Shown here: positions 8,451 through 18,134 of the stretch, one piece after another | How the letters are laid out: each line of letters opens with the position of its first letter | Numbering within the stretch: the stretch's first letter is position 1 | Assembly (NCBI GenBank): GCA_963715785.1 | Contig: OY970276.1 | Span: forward strand, 992,001-1,056,000 | DNA: 64,000 nt | DNA from: LD21 sp963715785 | Lineage (GTDB): Bacteria; Bacteroidota; Bacteroidia; Bacteroidales; VadinHA17 | Direction: 5' to 3' | The notes under the pieces: generated by a model | Told to the model about the DNA's origin: nothing | What the model saw: only the letters and a program-made list of their open reading frames with translations | The model's database searches: none | Made by a program: the position numbers and the translations under genes

Positions 8451-9986
8451 ATGGCGATTATTCCATCAATAATTAACTGGCTGAATATTAAGCGTATAAA
8501 TCAGATTGAAATATTTAAGAAGTACCCGTTTGAAACCCAGCAGGAGATCCTCTACAGGCTCCTGGCAAAAGCCGCTAAAACAGAATGGGGCAGGAAGTAC
8601 AGATATCAGTCAATCATATCCATAAAAGACTATCAGTCAAGGTTTCCGGTTCAGACCTATGAAGATATTATGCCATACGTCGACAGGCTCAGAAAAGGAG
8701 AAGCGAACCTGTTATGGCCCGGAGAAATAAAATGGTTTGCAAAATCTTCTGGAACCACCGCTTCCAAAAGCAAATTTATACCAATGAGCCGTGAAGCTCT
8801 TGAGGATTGTCATTACAGGGCAGCAAAGGATATTCTTGTTTTATACACAATGCAAAGACCGGAAACAAGAATATTTTCAGGAAAGAGTCTTACTCTCGGG
8901 GGAAGCCACAGGATGAATCAGTTCAGCAATGATTCTCTCTATGGAGATCTGTCAGCCATCCTTATAGAAAATGCGCCATTCTGGGTAGATATTATAAGGA
9001 CACCTAAACAGAAAATAGCTCTGCTGGAGGATTTTGAAGAGAAGCTTAATCTGATCACCCAGTCAACGGTTAACGAGAATGTAACGAGCATCTCAGGCGT
9101 TCCGTCGTGGTACATGGTCTTGATAAAACAGATACTTGCTTTCACAGGCAAAAATAATCTGCTGGATGTATGGCCTAACCTTGAGATCTTTTTCCATGGG
9201 GGAATAAGCTTTACCCCATATCGCGAACAATATAAAAAGCTTATTGCGGGTGACCAGATGAACTATATGGAGACATATAATGCATCTGAGGGATTTTTCG
9301 GAATTCAGGATGATCCTCTGAGAAGCGATATGCTTCTGATGCTCGATTACGGTATCTTTTATGAGTTTATCCCTTCAGATAAGATCCAAATGGATAATCC
9401 TCCGGCTTGTACAATTGCCGAGGTAAAGACAGGTATCAATTACGCGATTATCATTTCAACCAATGGTGGACTCTGGCGATATATGATTGGCGATACAATT
9501 GTATTTACATGTCTTGATCCATACCGCTTCAGGATTTCGGGACGCACGAAACATTTTATTAATGTTTTCGGTGAAGAGGTGATAATAGATAATGCTGATA
9601 AAGCGCTGGAATCAGCATGTAAAGTCACCAATGCGGTAGTTGCAGAGTATACCGCCGGTCCGGTTTTTATGAATACCATATCAAAAGGGTCTCATGAATG
9701 GATCATAGAATTTGAAAAAGGTCCTTCCGACCTGACACTTTTCATCAACACTCTTGACACCACGCTAAAAATGGTAAATTCGGATTATGAAGCAAAACGA
9801 TATAAGGACCTGAATCTTATCATGCCGGTTGTGAAATCTGTGCCACTGGGCACATTTAATAAGTGGTTAAAAACAAAAAATAAGCTTGGCGGTCAGAATA
9901 AAGTACCGCGTCTTTCCAATTCGCGTGAATATATTGAGGACCTGTATCTCATTGCTGGGATTGAAACCGGTCAAAATCAGGAGTGA
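8451..9986 (+). CDS. GH3-family acyl-adenylate-forming protein
   Basis: 511 residues of the GH3 auxin-promoter family, relatives of plant acyl-acid amido synthetases in the ANL adenylating superfamily. Seen: the ATP-binding motif FAKSSGTTASKSKFIPMS, the second motif FHGGISFTPYREQY, YNASEGFFGIQD, the NGGLWRYMIGDTI motif 3, and FRISGRTKHFINVFGEEVI in the hinge. All catalytic motifs look intact. Bacterial members are widespread in Bacteroidota, but their substrate is unknown, so no reaction beyond adenylation of a carboxylate can be inferred. Confidence 0.88.
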   Translation: MAIIPSIINWLNIKRINQIEIFKKYPFETQQEILYRLLAKAAKTEWGRKYRYQSIISIKDYQSRFPVQTYEDIMPYVDRLRKGEANLLWPGEIKWFAKSSGTTASKSKFIPMSREALEDCHYRAAKDILVLYTMQRPETRIFSGKSLTLGGSHRMNQFSNDSLYGDLSAILIENAPFWVDIIRTPKQKIALLEDFEEKLNLITQSTVNENVTSISGVPSWYMVLIKQILAFTGKNNLLDVWPNLEIFFHGGISFTPYREQYKKLIAGDQMNYMETYNASEGFFGIQDDPLRSDMLLMLDYGIFYEFIPSDKIQMDNPPACTIAEVKTGINYAIIISTNGGLWRYMIGDTIVFTCLDPYRFRISGRTKHFINVFGEEVIIDNADKALESACKVTNAVVAEYTAGPVFMNTISKGSHEWIIEFEKGPSDLTLFINTLDTTLKMVNSDYEAKRYKDLNLIMPVVKSVPLGTFNKWLKTKNKLGGQNKVPRLSNSREYIEDLYLIAGIETGQNQE

Positions 9987-10112
9987 ATGTAGTCTTAACA
10001 GACTCCTGGCACATTATTCACTTTAATCACTTATTTAACTGAAACCATCTGACCTTATTCAATTTTTACTAATTTTATAAACTATAAACTGTAATACAAA
10101 ATTGTCTGACGT

Positions 10113-10727
10113 ATGCATATAGCAATTGCTGGAAATATCGGATCGGGCAAGACAACTCTTGCCGGGCTGCTTGCAAAACAGTATGGATGGGTTGCTCATT
10201 ATGAAGATGTGGATGATAATCCTTATCTGAATGACTTCTATGAGGATATGCAACGCTGGTCATTTAATCTCCAGATTTATTTTCTTAATTCGCGCTTCAG
10301 TCAGATCCTTGAAATCAGAAAATCGGACAAGACCATCATACAGGACCGGACTATCTATGAAGATGCCTATATCTTCGCTCCTAACCTTCATTCGATGGGC
10401 CTTATGTCGACACGCGACTTTGATAATTATTCCACTCTCTTTAAGATGATGAGTTCACTCGTAAAACCGCCTGATCTTCTCCTGTATCTCAGAGCCTCCG
10501 TTCCAACCCTCGTTAATCAGATCCAGAAACGCGGGAGAGAATATGAAAGCTCAATTCGGATCGATTACCTGAAGAGGCTGAATGAAAGATATGAAGCCTG
10601 GATGGAGACATATAATCTTGGCAAAGTTCTCATTATTGAAGCGGATCATTATAATTTCCCGAATAACAGCGCTCATTTGAGTGAAGTAATTGATAAGATC
10701 AACGCTGAGCTTCACGGCCTTTTTTAA
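10113..10727 (+). CDS. deoxynucleoside kinase
   Basis: 204-residue dNK-family kinase that phosphorylates deoxynucleosides in the salvage pathway. Seen: the P-loop IAGNIGSGKTTL (residues 4-15), the EDVDDNPYLNDFY substrate segment, QDRTIYEDAYIF (the DRS/DRT-type motif), and the lid-like RGREYESSIRIDYLKRLNERYE. The length and spacing fit the bacterial dGK/dAK group. Which deoxynucleoside it prefers cannot be read from sequence. Confidence 0.9.
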   Translation: MHIAIAGNIGSGKTTLAGLLAKQYGWVAHYEDVDDNPYLNDFYEDMQRWSFNLQIYFLNSRFSQILEIRKSDKTIIQDRTIYEDAYIFAPNLHSMGLMSTRDFDNYSTLFKMMSSLVKPPDLLLYLRASVPTLVNQIQKRGREYESSIRIDYLKRLNERYEAWMETYNLGKVLIIEADHYNFPNNSAHLSEVIDKINAELHGLF

Positions 10728-10734
10728 AAAGTTT

Positions 10735-10765
10735 TTGACAATTTATCCTTTATTGATTAGCTTTA
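10735..10765 (+). promoter_or_regulatory. promoter of the M16 peptidase gene
   Basis: TTG at 10735-10737, a 20-bp spacer and TAGCTTTA at 10758-10765 (7 of 8 matches to TAnnTTTG). This would give a leader of about 65 bases before the ATG at 10837. Confidence 0.45.
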
Positions 10766-10836
10766 CATTTCATCTAACTGCAATTCTGATGAAAGTGCTG
10801 GTTTCTCTATATTTCTAATATTTTTAATTCTTTAAC

Positions 10837-13653
10837 ATGAAAACAAATAAGCCGCTACTCCTTCTTGTAGCATTATTGTTGGTCCCGTTTAACATCTGGG
10901 CCCAGGTTGATCTGAACAAATATGCCCCGATGGATTCTGCTATCAGGACCGGAAAACTCTCAAACGGACTGACATACTTTATCAGGAATAATAAAGAGCC
11001 CGACAAGAGAGCCAGTTTTTATATTATCCAGAATGTTGGTGCAATACTTGAAAATGATGATCAGAACGGGCTTGCCCATTTTCTTGAACATATGGCATTT
11101 AACGGGACAGAACATTTCCCCGGAAAAGATATAATCAGCAGCCTGGAAAAACATGGTGTCGGATTTGGCTCCAACATCAATGCCTATACCGGCTTCGATG
11201 AGACAGTATATAATATGAGTGACGTTCCTGTAGAAGCTCCGGGACTTGTAGATTCCTGTCTGCTTATCCTGAAAGACTGGTCGCATTATATCACTCTTTC
11301 CGATAAAGAGATAGATCTCGAACGCGGTGTCATTAGTGAGGAATGGCGGACGAGCAAGAACGCTAACCGGAGAATGATCTTTGAAGTTATTCCCGTTATT
11401 CTGAAAGGTTCTAAATATGCAGAACGCGATATCATTGGAAATATTGATGTAATAAAGCATTTCTCTTATAATAATTTAAGGGACTATTACCACAAATGGT
11501 ATCGTACCGATCTTCAGGCCATTGCAGTAGTTGGCGATATTAATGTGGATGAAGTGGAAGCTAAAATCAAGGAACTGTTCTCTGCGATACCTGCTGCTTT
11601 CAATCCCGCAGCCAGAAACCCGGTGGAAGTACCATATCATAAAGAGACGAACTTTGTCCTTGCCGAGGATAAGGAAGCTCCCCAGACTTCAGTCTCGGTG
11701 GTAGTGCTTCATAAGGCAGTGCCTGCGACAGAAAGAAACATGAATTACATCCGCGACAGTCACATAATTTCTTTAATGAATTCAATGATCAACACCCGTA
11801 TAAATGATCTGCTTCAGAAAGCGAATCCTCCTTTTGTCAGTGGTTATGTATCGTATGACTCCTATTATGCCCGTGATTATAACGCATTCACAATAACTGC
11901 CACTGCCCGTAAAAATGAAGAGGCGAAAGCGCTGGAAGCAATTTATACCGAGGCAGAAAGGGCCCGAAGGTACGGCTTCACAAAAGGTGAACTTACCAGA
12001 GCAAAAGCTAAAATGCTTTCAGATTATGAAAACAGATATAAGCAAAAAGATAAAATAGATAATGACACCTATGCCGGCGGCATACAAAGCTACTTTCTTA
12101 CAGGAGAACCGCTTACCTCCATGGACTTCGATTTTGATTTTCTGAAGCAGGTGATCGATGGGATGACTCCCGAAGAAATATCCCGGAGATTTAAGGATCT
12201 CATGATTGATGAAAACAGAACAATCGTAGTACAGGGTCTTGAAGGCAGCGATATAAAACACCTTACGGAACAGGAGTCCATGGATATCCTTACAAAGGTA
12301 AAAAACTCCCAGCTGGCACCTTATGAAGAGAAAGTGTTAAGCTCGTCATTAATAAAAGAAGATCTTAAAGGATCCAAAATAATCAAAACAGTTCCCCTGC
12401 CTCAGTTTGATGCCGTGGAATGGACCCTCGCTAATCATGCAAAGGTAATTTATAAAAGAGCTGACTATGAAAAGGATAATGTATTATTGAACGCATTCAG
12501 CTTTGGCGGTATTTCAAAACTGGATAAGGATCTTGTCCTGCCGGCAAATCTGATTTCCGTTATCATTCCGATGTACGGTGCCGGCGAATATGATAATGTC
12601 ACATTGCAAAAAATGCTTGCCGGTAAAAAAGCAAATGTAACTTTCGGATTAAACGAAACTTCGGAAACTATCAACGGAACTTCAACTCCGAAGGATTTTG
12701 AAACAATGATGCAGTTATTATACCTTCGAATGGCTCATCCAAGGTTTGACAAGGTAGCTCATCAGGCTATTATAGGACGATTTGCCGGAATGCTTGCAAA
12801 TATGGAAAAGGATCCAAATAAAATAAAGAGCGACAGTATCTCATTAATCACTACCGGCTATAATCCCAGAACGCCTTTGCTTACAAAGGAAACAATCAAT
12901 AAAATAACTATTGACGATATTCAGAAAATATTCACCGACCGTTTTGACGGGGCTGATGAATTTACTTTTTTCATAGTAGGGAATATAAGCAGGGACACAC
13001 TGATGCCGCTTGTTGAAAAATATATAGGGTCGCTGCCGGTCTCAGGACGAAAAGAGACATGGGTCGACAGGAAGGTCGAACAGCCAAGGGGAAAGATCAC
13101 AAGGGAGATCAGCCTGCCACTGGCTATCCCGAAATCGACGGTCTTCATCTCTTTTGCCGAAGGAATGAAATATAATCCATATAACTACCTCGGACTTGAA
13201 GTGATTAAAGGAATTCTCGACCTGGTTTATACTGAAAAGGTGAGAGAAGATAAAGGAGGAACATATGGAGTCGGGGTTTCATTAATGGAAGAGAAAAGAC
13301 CAAAAGAACTGGGTGAGGGAATGATAACATTTGATTGCGATCCGTCGAGGGCTAATGAACTTAAAGCAATAATCTATAATCAACTTGATACTCTGATGAT
13401 CATTGGTCCTTCACAGGTAAATCTTGACAAAGCTGTGAATAACATGCTTAAAAACAGGGAAGAGGATAAAATGCATAACTCCTACTGGAGCGGAATCTTG
13501 AGCAGGTATTATAGTTATGGAATTAATTCCAACGATCCTGCAAACTATGAGACCATCCTAAAATCCTACAAGATCAAGGATATCAAAAAGATAGCCAATG
13601 AAATGTTCAAAAAGGCCGATGTTGTTGATCTGATCTTCAAACCCGCGAATTAA
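10837..13653 (+). CDS. secreted M16 zinc metallopeptidase
   Basis: 938-residue insulinase/pitrilysin-type peptidase with a signal peptide (to about residue 22, NIWAQ). The first catalytic domain holds the inverted zinc motif HFLEH (His81, Glu84, His85) and the downstream acidic stretch ERGVISEEW (162-170) that carries the third ligand. A second, non-catalytic M16 half occupies about 510-938 and includes the typical KVREDKGGTYGVGVS segment. Single-chain M16 proteins of this size with signal peptides are common in Bacteroidota and are thought to act in the periplasm. The gene has its own promoter and ends at a long imperfect inverted repeat. Confidence 0.9.
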   Translation: MKTNKPLLLLVALLLVPFNIWAQVDLNKYAPMDSAIRTGKLSNGLTYFIRNNKEPDKRASFYIIQNVGAILENDDQNGLAHFLEHMAFNGTEHFPGKDIISSLEKHGVGFGSNINAYTGFDETVYNMSDVPVEAPGLVDSCLLILKDWSHYITLSDKEIDLERGVISEEWRTSKNANRRMIFEVIPVILKGSKYAERDIIGNIDVIKHFSYNNLRDYYHKWYRTDLQAIAVVGDINVDEVEAKIKELFSAIPAAFNPAARNPVEVPYHKETNFVLAEDKEAPQTSVSVVVLHKAVPATERNMNYIRDSHIISLMNSMINTRINDLLQKANPPFVSGYVSYDSYYARDYNAFTITATARKNEEAKALEAIYTEAERARRYGFTKGELTRAKAKMLSDYENRYKQKDKIDNDTYAGGIQSYFLTGEPLTSMDFDFDFLKQVIDGMTPEEISRRFKDLMIDENRTIVVQGLEGSDIKHLTEQESMDILTKVKNSQLAPYEEKVLSSSLIKEDLKGSKIIKTVPLPQFDAVEWTLANHAKVIYKRADYEKDNVLLNAFSFGGISKLDKDLVLPANLISVIIPMYGAGEYDNVTLQKMLAGKKANVTFGLNETSETINGTSTPKDFETMMQLLYLRMAHPRFDKVAHQAIIGRFAGMLANMEKDPNKIKSDSISLITTGYNPRTPLLTKETINKITIDDIQKIFTDRFDGADEFTFFIVGNISRDTLMPLVEKYIGSLPVSGRKETWVDRKVEQPRGKITREISLPLAIPKSTVFISFAEGMKYNPYNYLGLEVIKGILDLVYTEKVREDKGGTYGVGVSLMEEKRPKELGEGMITFDCDPSRANELKAIIYNQLDTLMIIGPSQVNLDKAVNNMLKNREEDKMHNSYWSGILSRYYSYGINSNDPANYETILKSYKIKDIKKIANEMFKKADVVDLIFKPAN

Positions 13654-13804
13654 GGCTGAGGCTGAGGCTGAGGTAAAGGCTGAGGCTGAGGCTGAGGCTG
13701 AGGTAAAGGCTAAGGCTGAGGTTGCTAACTTTCCGCAATCCAACCTCAACCTTTACCTCAACCTTTACCTCAATTTTTACCTTAACCTTTACCTCAATCT
13801 TACC
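13653..13804 (+). repeat. low-complexity inverted repeat of GGCTGA/GGTAAA hexamers
   Basis: Directly after the M16 stop codon, about 70 bases consist of the hexamer GGCTGA with interspersed GGTAAA (13653-13724). After a 16-base gap (13725-13740), about 63 bases (13741-13803) are built from the complementary words CAACCT and TTTACC. The reverse complement of the right arm matches the left arm except for a systematic GCT/GTT difference, so the transcript could fold into one long hairpin. It may act as a terminator or 3' stabiliser. It is not coding. Confidence 0.75.
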
Positions 13805-13856
13805 GTTGACGATTTTGAATTAAAATATTACCTTGCCAATATAAATTCATCGAAAA

Positions 13857-15164
13857 ATGAGCTCTACAAGAAGAGATTTTATTAAAACAGCATCTGTCCT
13901 GGCTACTGGAAGTGTGATGCCTTATAACACTCTTTCCAAAACAAATACGACGATTTCACCTGGCGATAAAATTAAGGTAGGTCTCATCGGTGCAAACGGA
14001 CAAGGCTTTACCGATCTGCTGTCCTTTCTGAAAAATCCGGAAATCGAATGTGCCGCATTGTGCGACATCGATCGTAATGTTCTCACGAACCGGACCGATG
14101 CTCTCATCAAACGAGGCTTTGCAAAACCAAAATTATATGTTGATTACCGCAAAATGCTTGAGAATAAGGATATTGATGTGATCATAAATGGCACACCTGA
14201 CCACTGGCACTGTCTGATCCTGTGCGATGCGCTTGAAGCAGGGAAACATGCCTACACCGAAAAACCGGTTGGTAATTCAATTGCAGAAATCAACATTATG
14301 CAAAATGCAGTAAGGAAGCATAATAAGATAGTTCAGGTTGGACAATGGCAGAGAAGCCAGCCTCATTTTGTTGATGCAATAAATTATCTGAAATCAGGGA
14401 AACTTGGTCGCATACGCACATGTAAAGCCTGGTCATATGTCGATTGGAAAGGCGCTGTTCCTAAGGTTCCTGACTCTCCTGTACCGGAAGGTGTCGACTA
14501 TGATATGTGGCTCGGTCCTGCTCCAAAACGTCCTTTTAATAAGAACCGTTTCCACTTCACCTTCAGGTGGTATTGGGATTATGCGGGTGGTCTGATGACT
14601 GACTGGGGTGTTCATCTTATTGACTATATTTTGTACGGAATGGGGAAAAGTGTCCCTGTTTCGGTCATGGCGATTGGAGGCAAATATGCCTTCCCTGACG
14701 ATGCAATGGAAACTCCCGACACAATGACTGCAGTCTATGACTTTAAGGATTTTACGATGATCTGGGAGCATACAATCGGCATCGGGCTTGGAAACTGGAG
14801 AAGGCCCCATGGAATGTCATATATTGGAGAAAACGGCACGCTGGTGCTCGACCGGAATGGCTGGGAAGTAGTTCCTGAAAAACAAAGGATCGAAGCCCTT
14901 CCTGTTCAGAAAAATGTAGGTGACGGTCTGGATCTGCATGTAAAGAATTTCCTTGAATGCCTCAAAAACAATACCCCTCAGAATCTTCATGCAGGCATAA
15001 ATATAGGAAGAGATGTTGCCCTGGTCGCCCAGATGGGCAATATTGCATTCCGTACAGGAGAAAAAGTCAACTGGGATGAATCTAAGCAAGCCTTTCAAAC
15101 CTCTACCGCAAATAAGTTAATAGTCCCTGAATATCACAACGGCTGGACATTGCCAAAATACTAA
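13857..15164 (+). CDS. Tat-exported Gfo/Idh/MocA family oxidoreductase
   Basis: 435 residues with a twin-arginine signal (TRRDFIKTASVLATG, residues 4-18), predicting export of a folded, cofactor-loaded enzyme. A Rossmann domain follows (KVGLIGANGQGFTD, then CDIDRNVL), then DVIINGTPDHWHCLI and the EKPVGNSIAEI motif containing the family lysine (EKP). The C-terminal domain contains WDYAGGLMTDWGVHLID. Family members reduce or oxidise sugars and inositols with NAD(P); many secreted Bacteroidota members are glycosidase-like or of unknown specificity. No sugar-specific neighbour suggests a substrate here. Confidence 0.88.
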   Translation: MSSTRRDFIKTASVLATGSVMPYNTLSKTNTTISPGDKIKVGLIGANGQGFTDLLSFLKNPEIECAALCDIDRNVLTNRTDALIKRGFAKPKLYVDYRKMLENKDIDVIINGTPDHWHCLILCDALEAGKHAYTEKPVGNSIAEINIMQNAVRKHNKIVQVGQWQRSQPHFVDAINYLKSGKLGRIRTCKAWSYVDWKGAVPKVPDSPVPEGVDYDMWLGPAPKRPFNKNRFHFTFRWYWDYAGGLMTDWGVHLIDYILYGMGKSVPVSVMAIGGKYAFPDDAMETPDTMTAVYDFKDFTMIWEHTIGIGLGNWRRPHGMSYIGENGTLVLDRNGWEVVPEKQRIEALPVQKNVGDGLDLHVKNFLECLKNNTPQNLHAGINIGRDVALVAQMGNIAFRTGEKVNWDESKQAFQTSTANKLIVPEYHNGWTLPKY

Positions 15165-15229
15165 ATCAGAATTTCTGACCATATAGTATTAAAGTGAATA
15201 GCAATCCGGAACTATTATCTTCGTGGATA

Positions 15230-16948
15230 TCATTTCTTTATAATTGCCGTTTTCAGCTTGCTGCTGAAAGTGTCGTACAAAATTCCGGTCTTTGAACAGA
15301 TTGCAAGTACATATTTGCCCTCTGGCAAGCCTTCAATCGTGAATTTGCAGTCAGCCTGAATTGAATCTCCGGGTTTCATCCCTGATATATTATCCGGGAG
15401 ATCAAGATCTTTATCTAATACTATCGTACCGTTTTTAAGAAATGCTATCTGAAACTGCACTGGCAGTTCCGGATTTCTAAAATCTATTGAGTATGGATAA
15501 GGATTGAAAATTGTCAGATGAATTGAGTCTATACCGGTATTGCTGAAAGTATAAACTTCGTCTTTCAATAATATGCATTCCTTCTGAAGCGACTGAAAGT
15601 CTGTAAAATCCTTTACAAATGCAGAGTCTTTGTCAGGAAAGACTATTTTGGTCAGATACTGAAGATATGAATCGTTATATACATGCGGTACATATAATAC
15701 TTCCCTGCCATGTAATTTTTCCTCAAAGTCCCAGATATCAAATTGCGTTTTACGATAATTCAGGTTATCGAGAGTGGTGGCAAATTTCCCGGTATAAAAT
15801 GTATATACCGAAGGCTGCTGATAGGAGTTGGTGAAAACGACAGGCCGTTCGCCTGCCAGTGAGCTTATATCTCTGGCCCACTGTTTCTTTTGATGAAACT
15901 CATGTTTTATTAATGTCACCGGCAGAAAGTCGATCATACATGCAAGCCTGGCAAACAGGAAGAGTGGAAAAAGTATAAGTGCGACCCATTTAAAATAACC
16001 TCGTATCCACGATTTGAAATCAACGTTGTTTATTAGTATAATTATGAGAGGTATGCTTACGACTGCAGTCCACTGGGGCTCGACACGGTACCGGAAGCTG
16101 GATATAAAAAAGAATATCATAAATCCTGCCAGGATAAAGTAAAGTGCCCTGTCGAAAAGATCTCTGGCCCTTACTTTTATAATTATGGTTATTAACACCA
16201 CCAGTACGAACGGGTTCTGGAAAAAAAACTGACTTGCCAGGAATTCAGGGACATGAGCCGGATTAAAACCTGAGATTCGCTCAACCAGATGATACTTTAA
16301 TGAAGGAAATCCGTTTGAATATTGCCACATCAAATGAGGGAAGAACAGGATCAAAGCAAGAATGCCGGCCAGGTAGAATCTGTAGCTTTTAAGTAATCGG
16401 GGATTTGAAAGGATAATAAGAATTATCAATATGCCACCGTGATATTTACTATACATCAGTGCAGCAGAAGTAAGGCCGAGTAATAAAGTGTTCAGCCATG
16501 ATTCATCATCCAAAAACCTTTTATATATCAGAAGAAAAATCGCCGAAAACAGTAAAAGCGGCGAATCGGGAGTGGCCATGAAACCATAAATATTCAAAAC
16601 AGGAAGGATAGCAGTCAGCATAAAGAAAAGCCATATACTCTCTTTTTTAGTCCGCTGATCTTTATCCACAAGCATCCAGACAGCCCATAAAGCTGCCAGC
16701 TGGCTCAAAACAACCACCACTCTTACGCCCAGCTCATTGTGAAAAAACAAATAACCCAAACGGATCATCAGTGCGATCATGGGAGGATGGTCAAAATAGC
16801 CCCAGGCGAGGTGATTTGAGTACATCCAGTAATATGCCTCATCATTATTTAACGGTGTAAACCTGGCCTGAACAAGGTTCAGGATGCCCCACACCGCCAG
16901 CAATAGTGTAAAAGGATTTAAGAAAAATTCTTTTAACCTGATATTCAT
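15230..16948 (-). CDS. ArnT-like GT39-family membrane glycosyltransferase
   Basis: 572 residues with about ten to twelve membrane helices over residues 10-345 and a soluble C-terminal domain (about 355-572) that looks beta-rich. The first periplasmic loop contains NNDEAYYWMYSNHLAWGYFDHPPM, the acidic motif plus DHPP signature of lipid-linked sugar transferases (PMT/ArnT family). These use polyprenyl-phosphate sugars to modify lipid A or proteins on the periplasmic side. Its start overlaps the stop of the upstream aldo/keto reductase by 4 bases (ATGA), so the pair is translationally coupled. The acceptor is unknown. Confidence 0.85.
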   Translation of the reverse strand: MNIRLKEFFLNPFTLLLAVWGILNLVQARFTPLNNDEAYYWMYSNHLAWGYFDHPPMIALMIRLGYLFFHNELGVRVVVVLSQLAALWAVWMLVDKDQRTKKESIWLFFMLTAILPVLNIYGFMATPDSPLLLFSAIFLLIYKRFLDDESWLNTLLLGLTSAALMYSKYHGGILIILIILSNPRLLKSYRFYLAGILALILFFPHLMWQYSNGFPSLKYHLVERISGFNPAHVPEFLASQFFFQNPFVLVVLITIIIKVRARDLFDRALYFILAGFMIFFFISSFRYRVEPQWTAVVSIPLIIILINNVDFKSWIRGYFKWVALILFPLFLFARLACMIDFLPVTLIKHEFHQKKQWARDISSLAGERPVVFTNSYQQPSVYTFYTGKFATTLDNLNYRKTQFDIWDFEEKLHGREVLYVPHVYNDSYLQYLTKIVFPDKDSAFVKDFTDFQSLQKECILLKDEVYTFSNTGIDSIHLTIFNPYPYSIDFRNPELPVQFQIAFLKNGTIVLDKDLDLPDNISGMKPGDSIQADCKFTIEGLPEGKYVLAICSKTGILYDTFSSKLKTAIIKK

Positions 16949-17940
16949 TTTTCTTTCAGAATAAGCTCAATGCTATTCAGCTCCTCCCCACTGAATTTAA
17001 GGTTATTAAGTGTTTTCAGATTATCTTCAAGCTGTTCCACTTTGCTTACGCCAATAAGGACAGATGTCACTCTCGGATCCTTCAGAAGCCATGCAACTGC
17101 CATCTGGGCAAGCGACTGGCTGCGATTTGCAGCAATTGCATTAAGCCGCCGGGCTTTTGAAATTTTTTGTTCTGTTACCTCTTCAATTTTGAGAAATCCA
17201 TTAGGGTTATGTGCCCTTGAATCAAGTGGAATCCCAGTGAGATATTTATCTGTAAGCATTCCCTGATCGAGTGGAGAGAAAGGTATGCAACCTATCCCCT
17301 TTTCTTCAAGGACATCGAGCAAACCCTCTTCGACCCACCGGTTGAACATAGAATATTTGGGCTGATGAATAAGACAGGGGACACCCATTTTTTTCAATAT
17401 TTCAGCTGCCCTTGCTGTAAGGTCAGCCGGGTAACTTGATATACCTGCATATAATGCCTTTCCCTGATGGACTGCAGTTGCAAGGGCTCCCATTGTCTCT
17501 TCGAGAGGCGTTTCAGGATCAGAACGATGTGAATAGAAAATATCTACATATTCAAGATTCATTCTTTTCAGACTCTGGTCAAGACTTGCAAGCAGGTATT
17601 TCCTCGAACCGAAATCGCCGTAAGGACCAGGCCACATACCCCAGCCTGCTTTCGTGGATATTATCATTTCATCACGCAGATTAGGAAAATCCTTCTTCAG
17701 GATCATTCCGAAGTTTTCTTCCGCAGAGCCTGGCACGGGACCATAATTATTTGCAAGGTCAAAATGAGTAATTCCAGCATCAAAAGCCCTCCAAAGTATT
17801 TTCCTGAAGTTCTCAAATATATCGACAGAGCCAAAATTATGCCAGAGCCCGAGAGAGATTTCTGGCAATTTAATGCCGCTTTTTCCGCAGCGCCTGTAAT
17901 TCATATTATCATAGCGCTCATTTGAAGGTAAATAGGCCAT
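16945..17940 (-). CDS. aldo/keto reductase, YghZ-like
   Basis: 331-residue NADPH-dependent TIM-barrel reductase. Seen: YRRCGKSGIKLPEISLG, FDLANNYGPVPGSAEENFG (catalytic Asp and Tyr), KAGWGMWPGPYGDFGSRKY (catalytic Lys), the YSHRSDPETPLEETM strand (catalytic His), and the C-terminal SVLIGVSKVEQLEDNL cofactor segment. The GPVPGSAE insertion is typical of the YghZ/Gpr L-glyceraldehyde-3-phosphate reductase subgroup, which also reduces methylglyoxal. It is coupled to the downstream GT39-like gene. The physiological substrate is not evident. Confidence 0.88.
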   Translation of the reverse strand: MAYLPSNERYDNMNYRRCGKSGIKLPEISLGLWHNFGSVDIFENFRKILWRAFDAGITHFDLANNYGPVPGSAEENFGMILKKDFPNLRDEMIISTKAGWGMWPGPYGDFGSRKYLLASLDQSLKRMNLEYVDIFYSHRSDPETPLEETMGALATAVHQGKALYAGISSYPADLTARAAEILKKMGVPCLIHQPKYSMFNRWVEEGLLDVLEEKGIGCIPFSPLDQGMLTDKYLTGIPLDSRAHNPNGFLKIEEVTEQKISKARRLNAIAANRSQSLAQMAVAWLLKDPRVTSVLIGVSKVEQLEDNLKTLNNLKFSGEELNSIELILKEK

Positions 17941-18134
17941 TATTCTTTCCCTGATTAAGATTAAAATTCAAATTCAAATTCAAAAATACAGTTTCTTTCA
18001 CGTAATTCTTTAAATCCAAAGACCTTACATGTTATAAAAGTTATCCAAAATTAAACAAATTTCTGCCAGTCAAATACAGGCATAAAATATTTCAACTCTT
18101 AAAAAAGCAGCACTTTTTCAGAAACCTGTTAAGA

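Noticed and set aside
13653..13804. Possible coding repeat (Ala-Glu-rich protein extension)
   Set aside because: The M16 frame stops at 13653 with a normal C-terminus, and the right arm is the complement of the left, which fits a hairpin, not a protein.
17960..17985. Three AAATTC repeats before the aldo/keto reductase gene
   Set aside because: Very short simple-sequence run in AT-rich intergenic DNA, no evident function.
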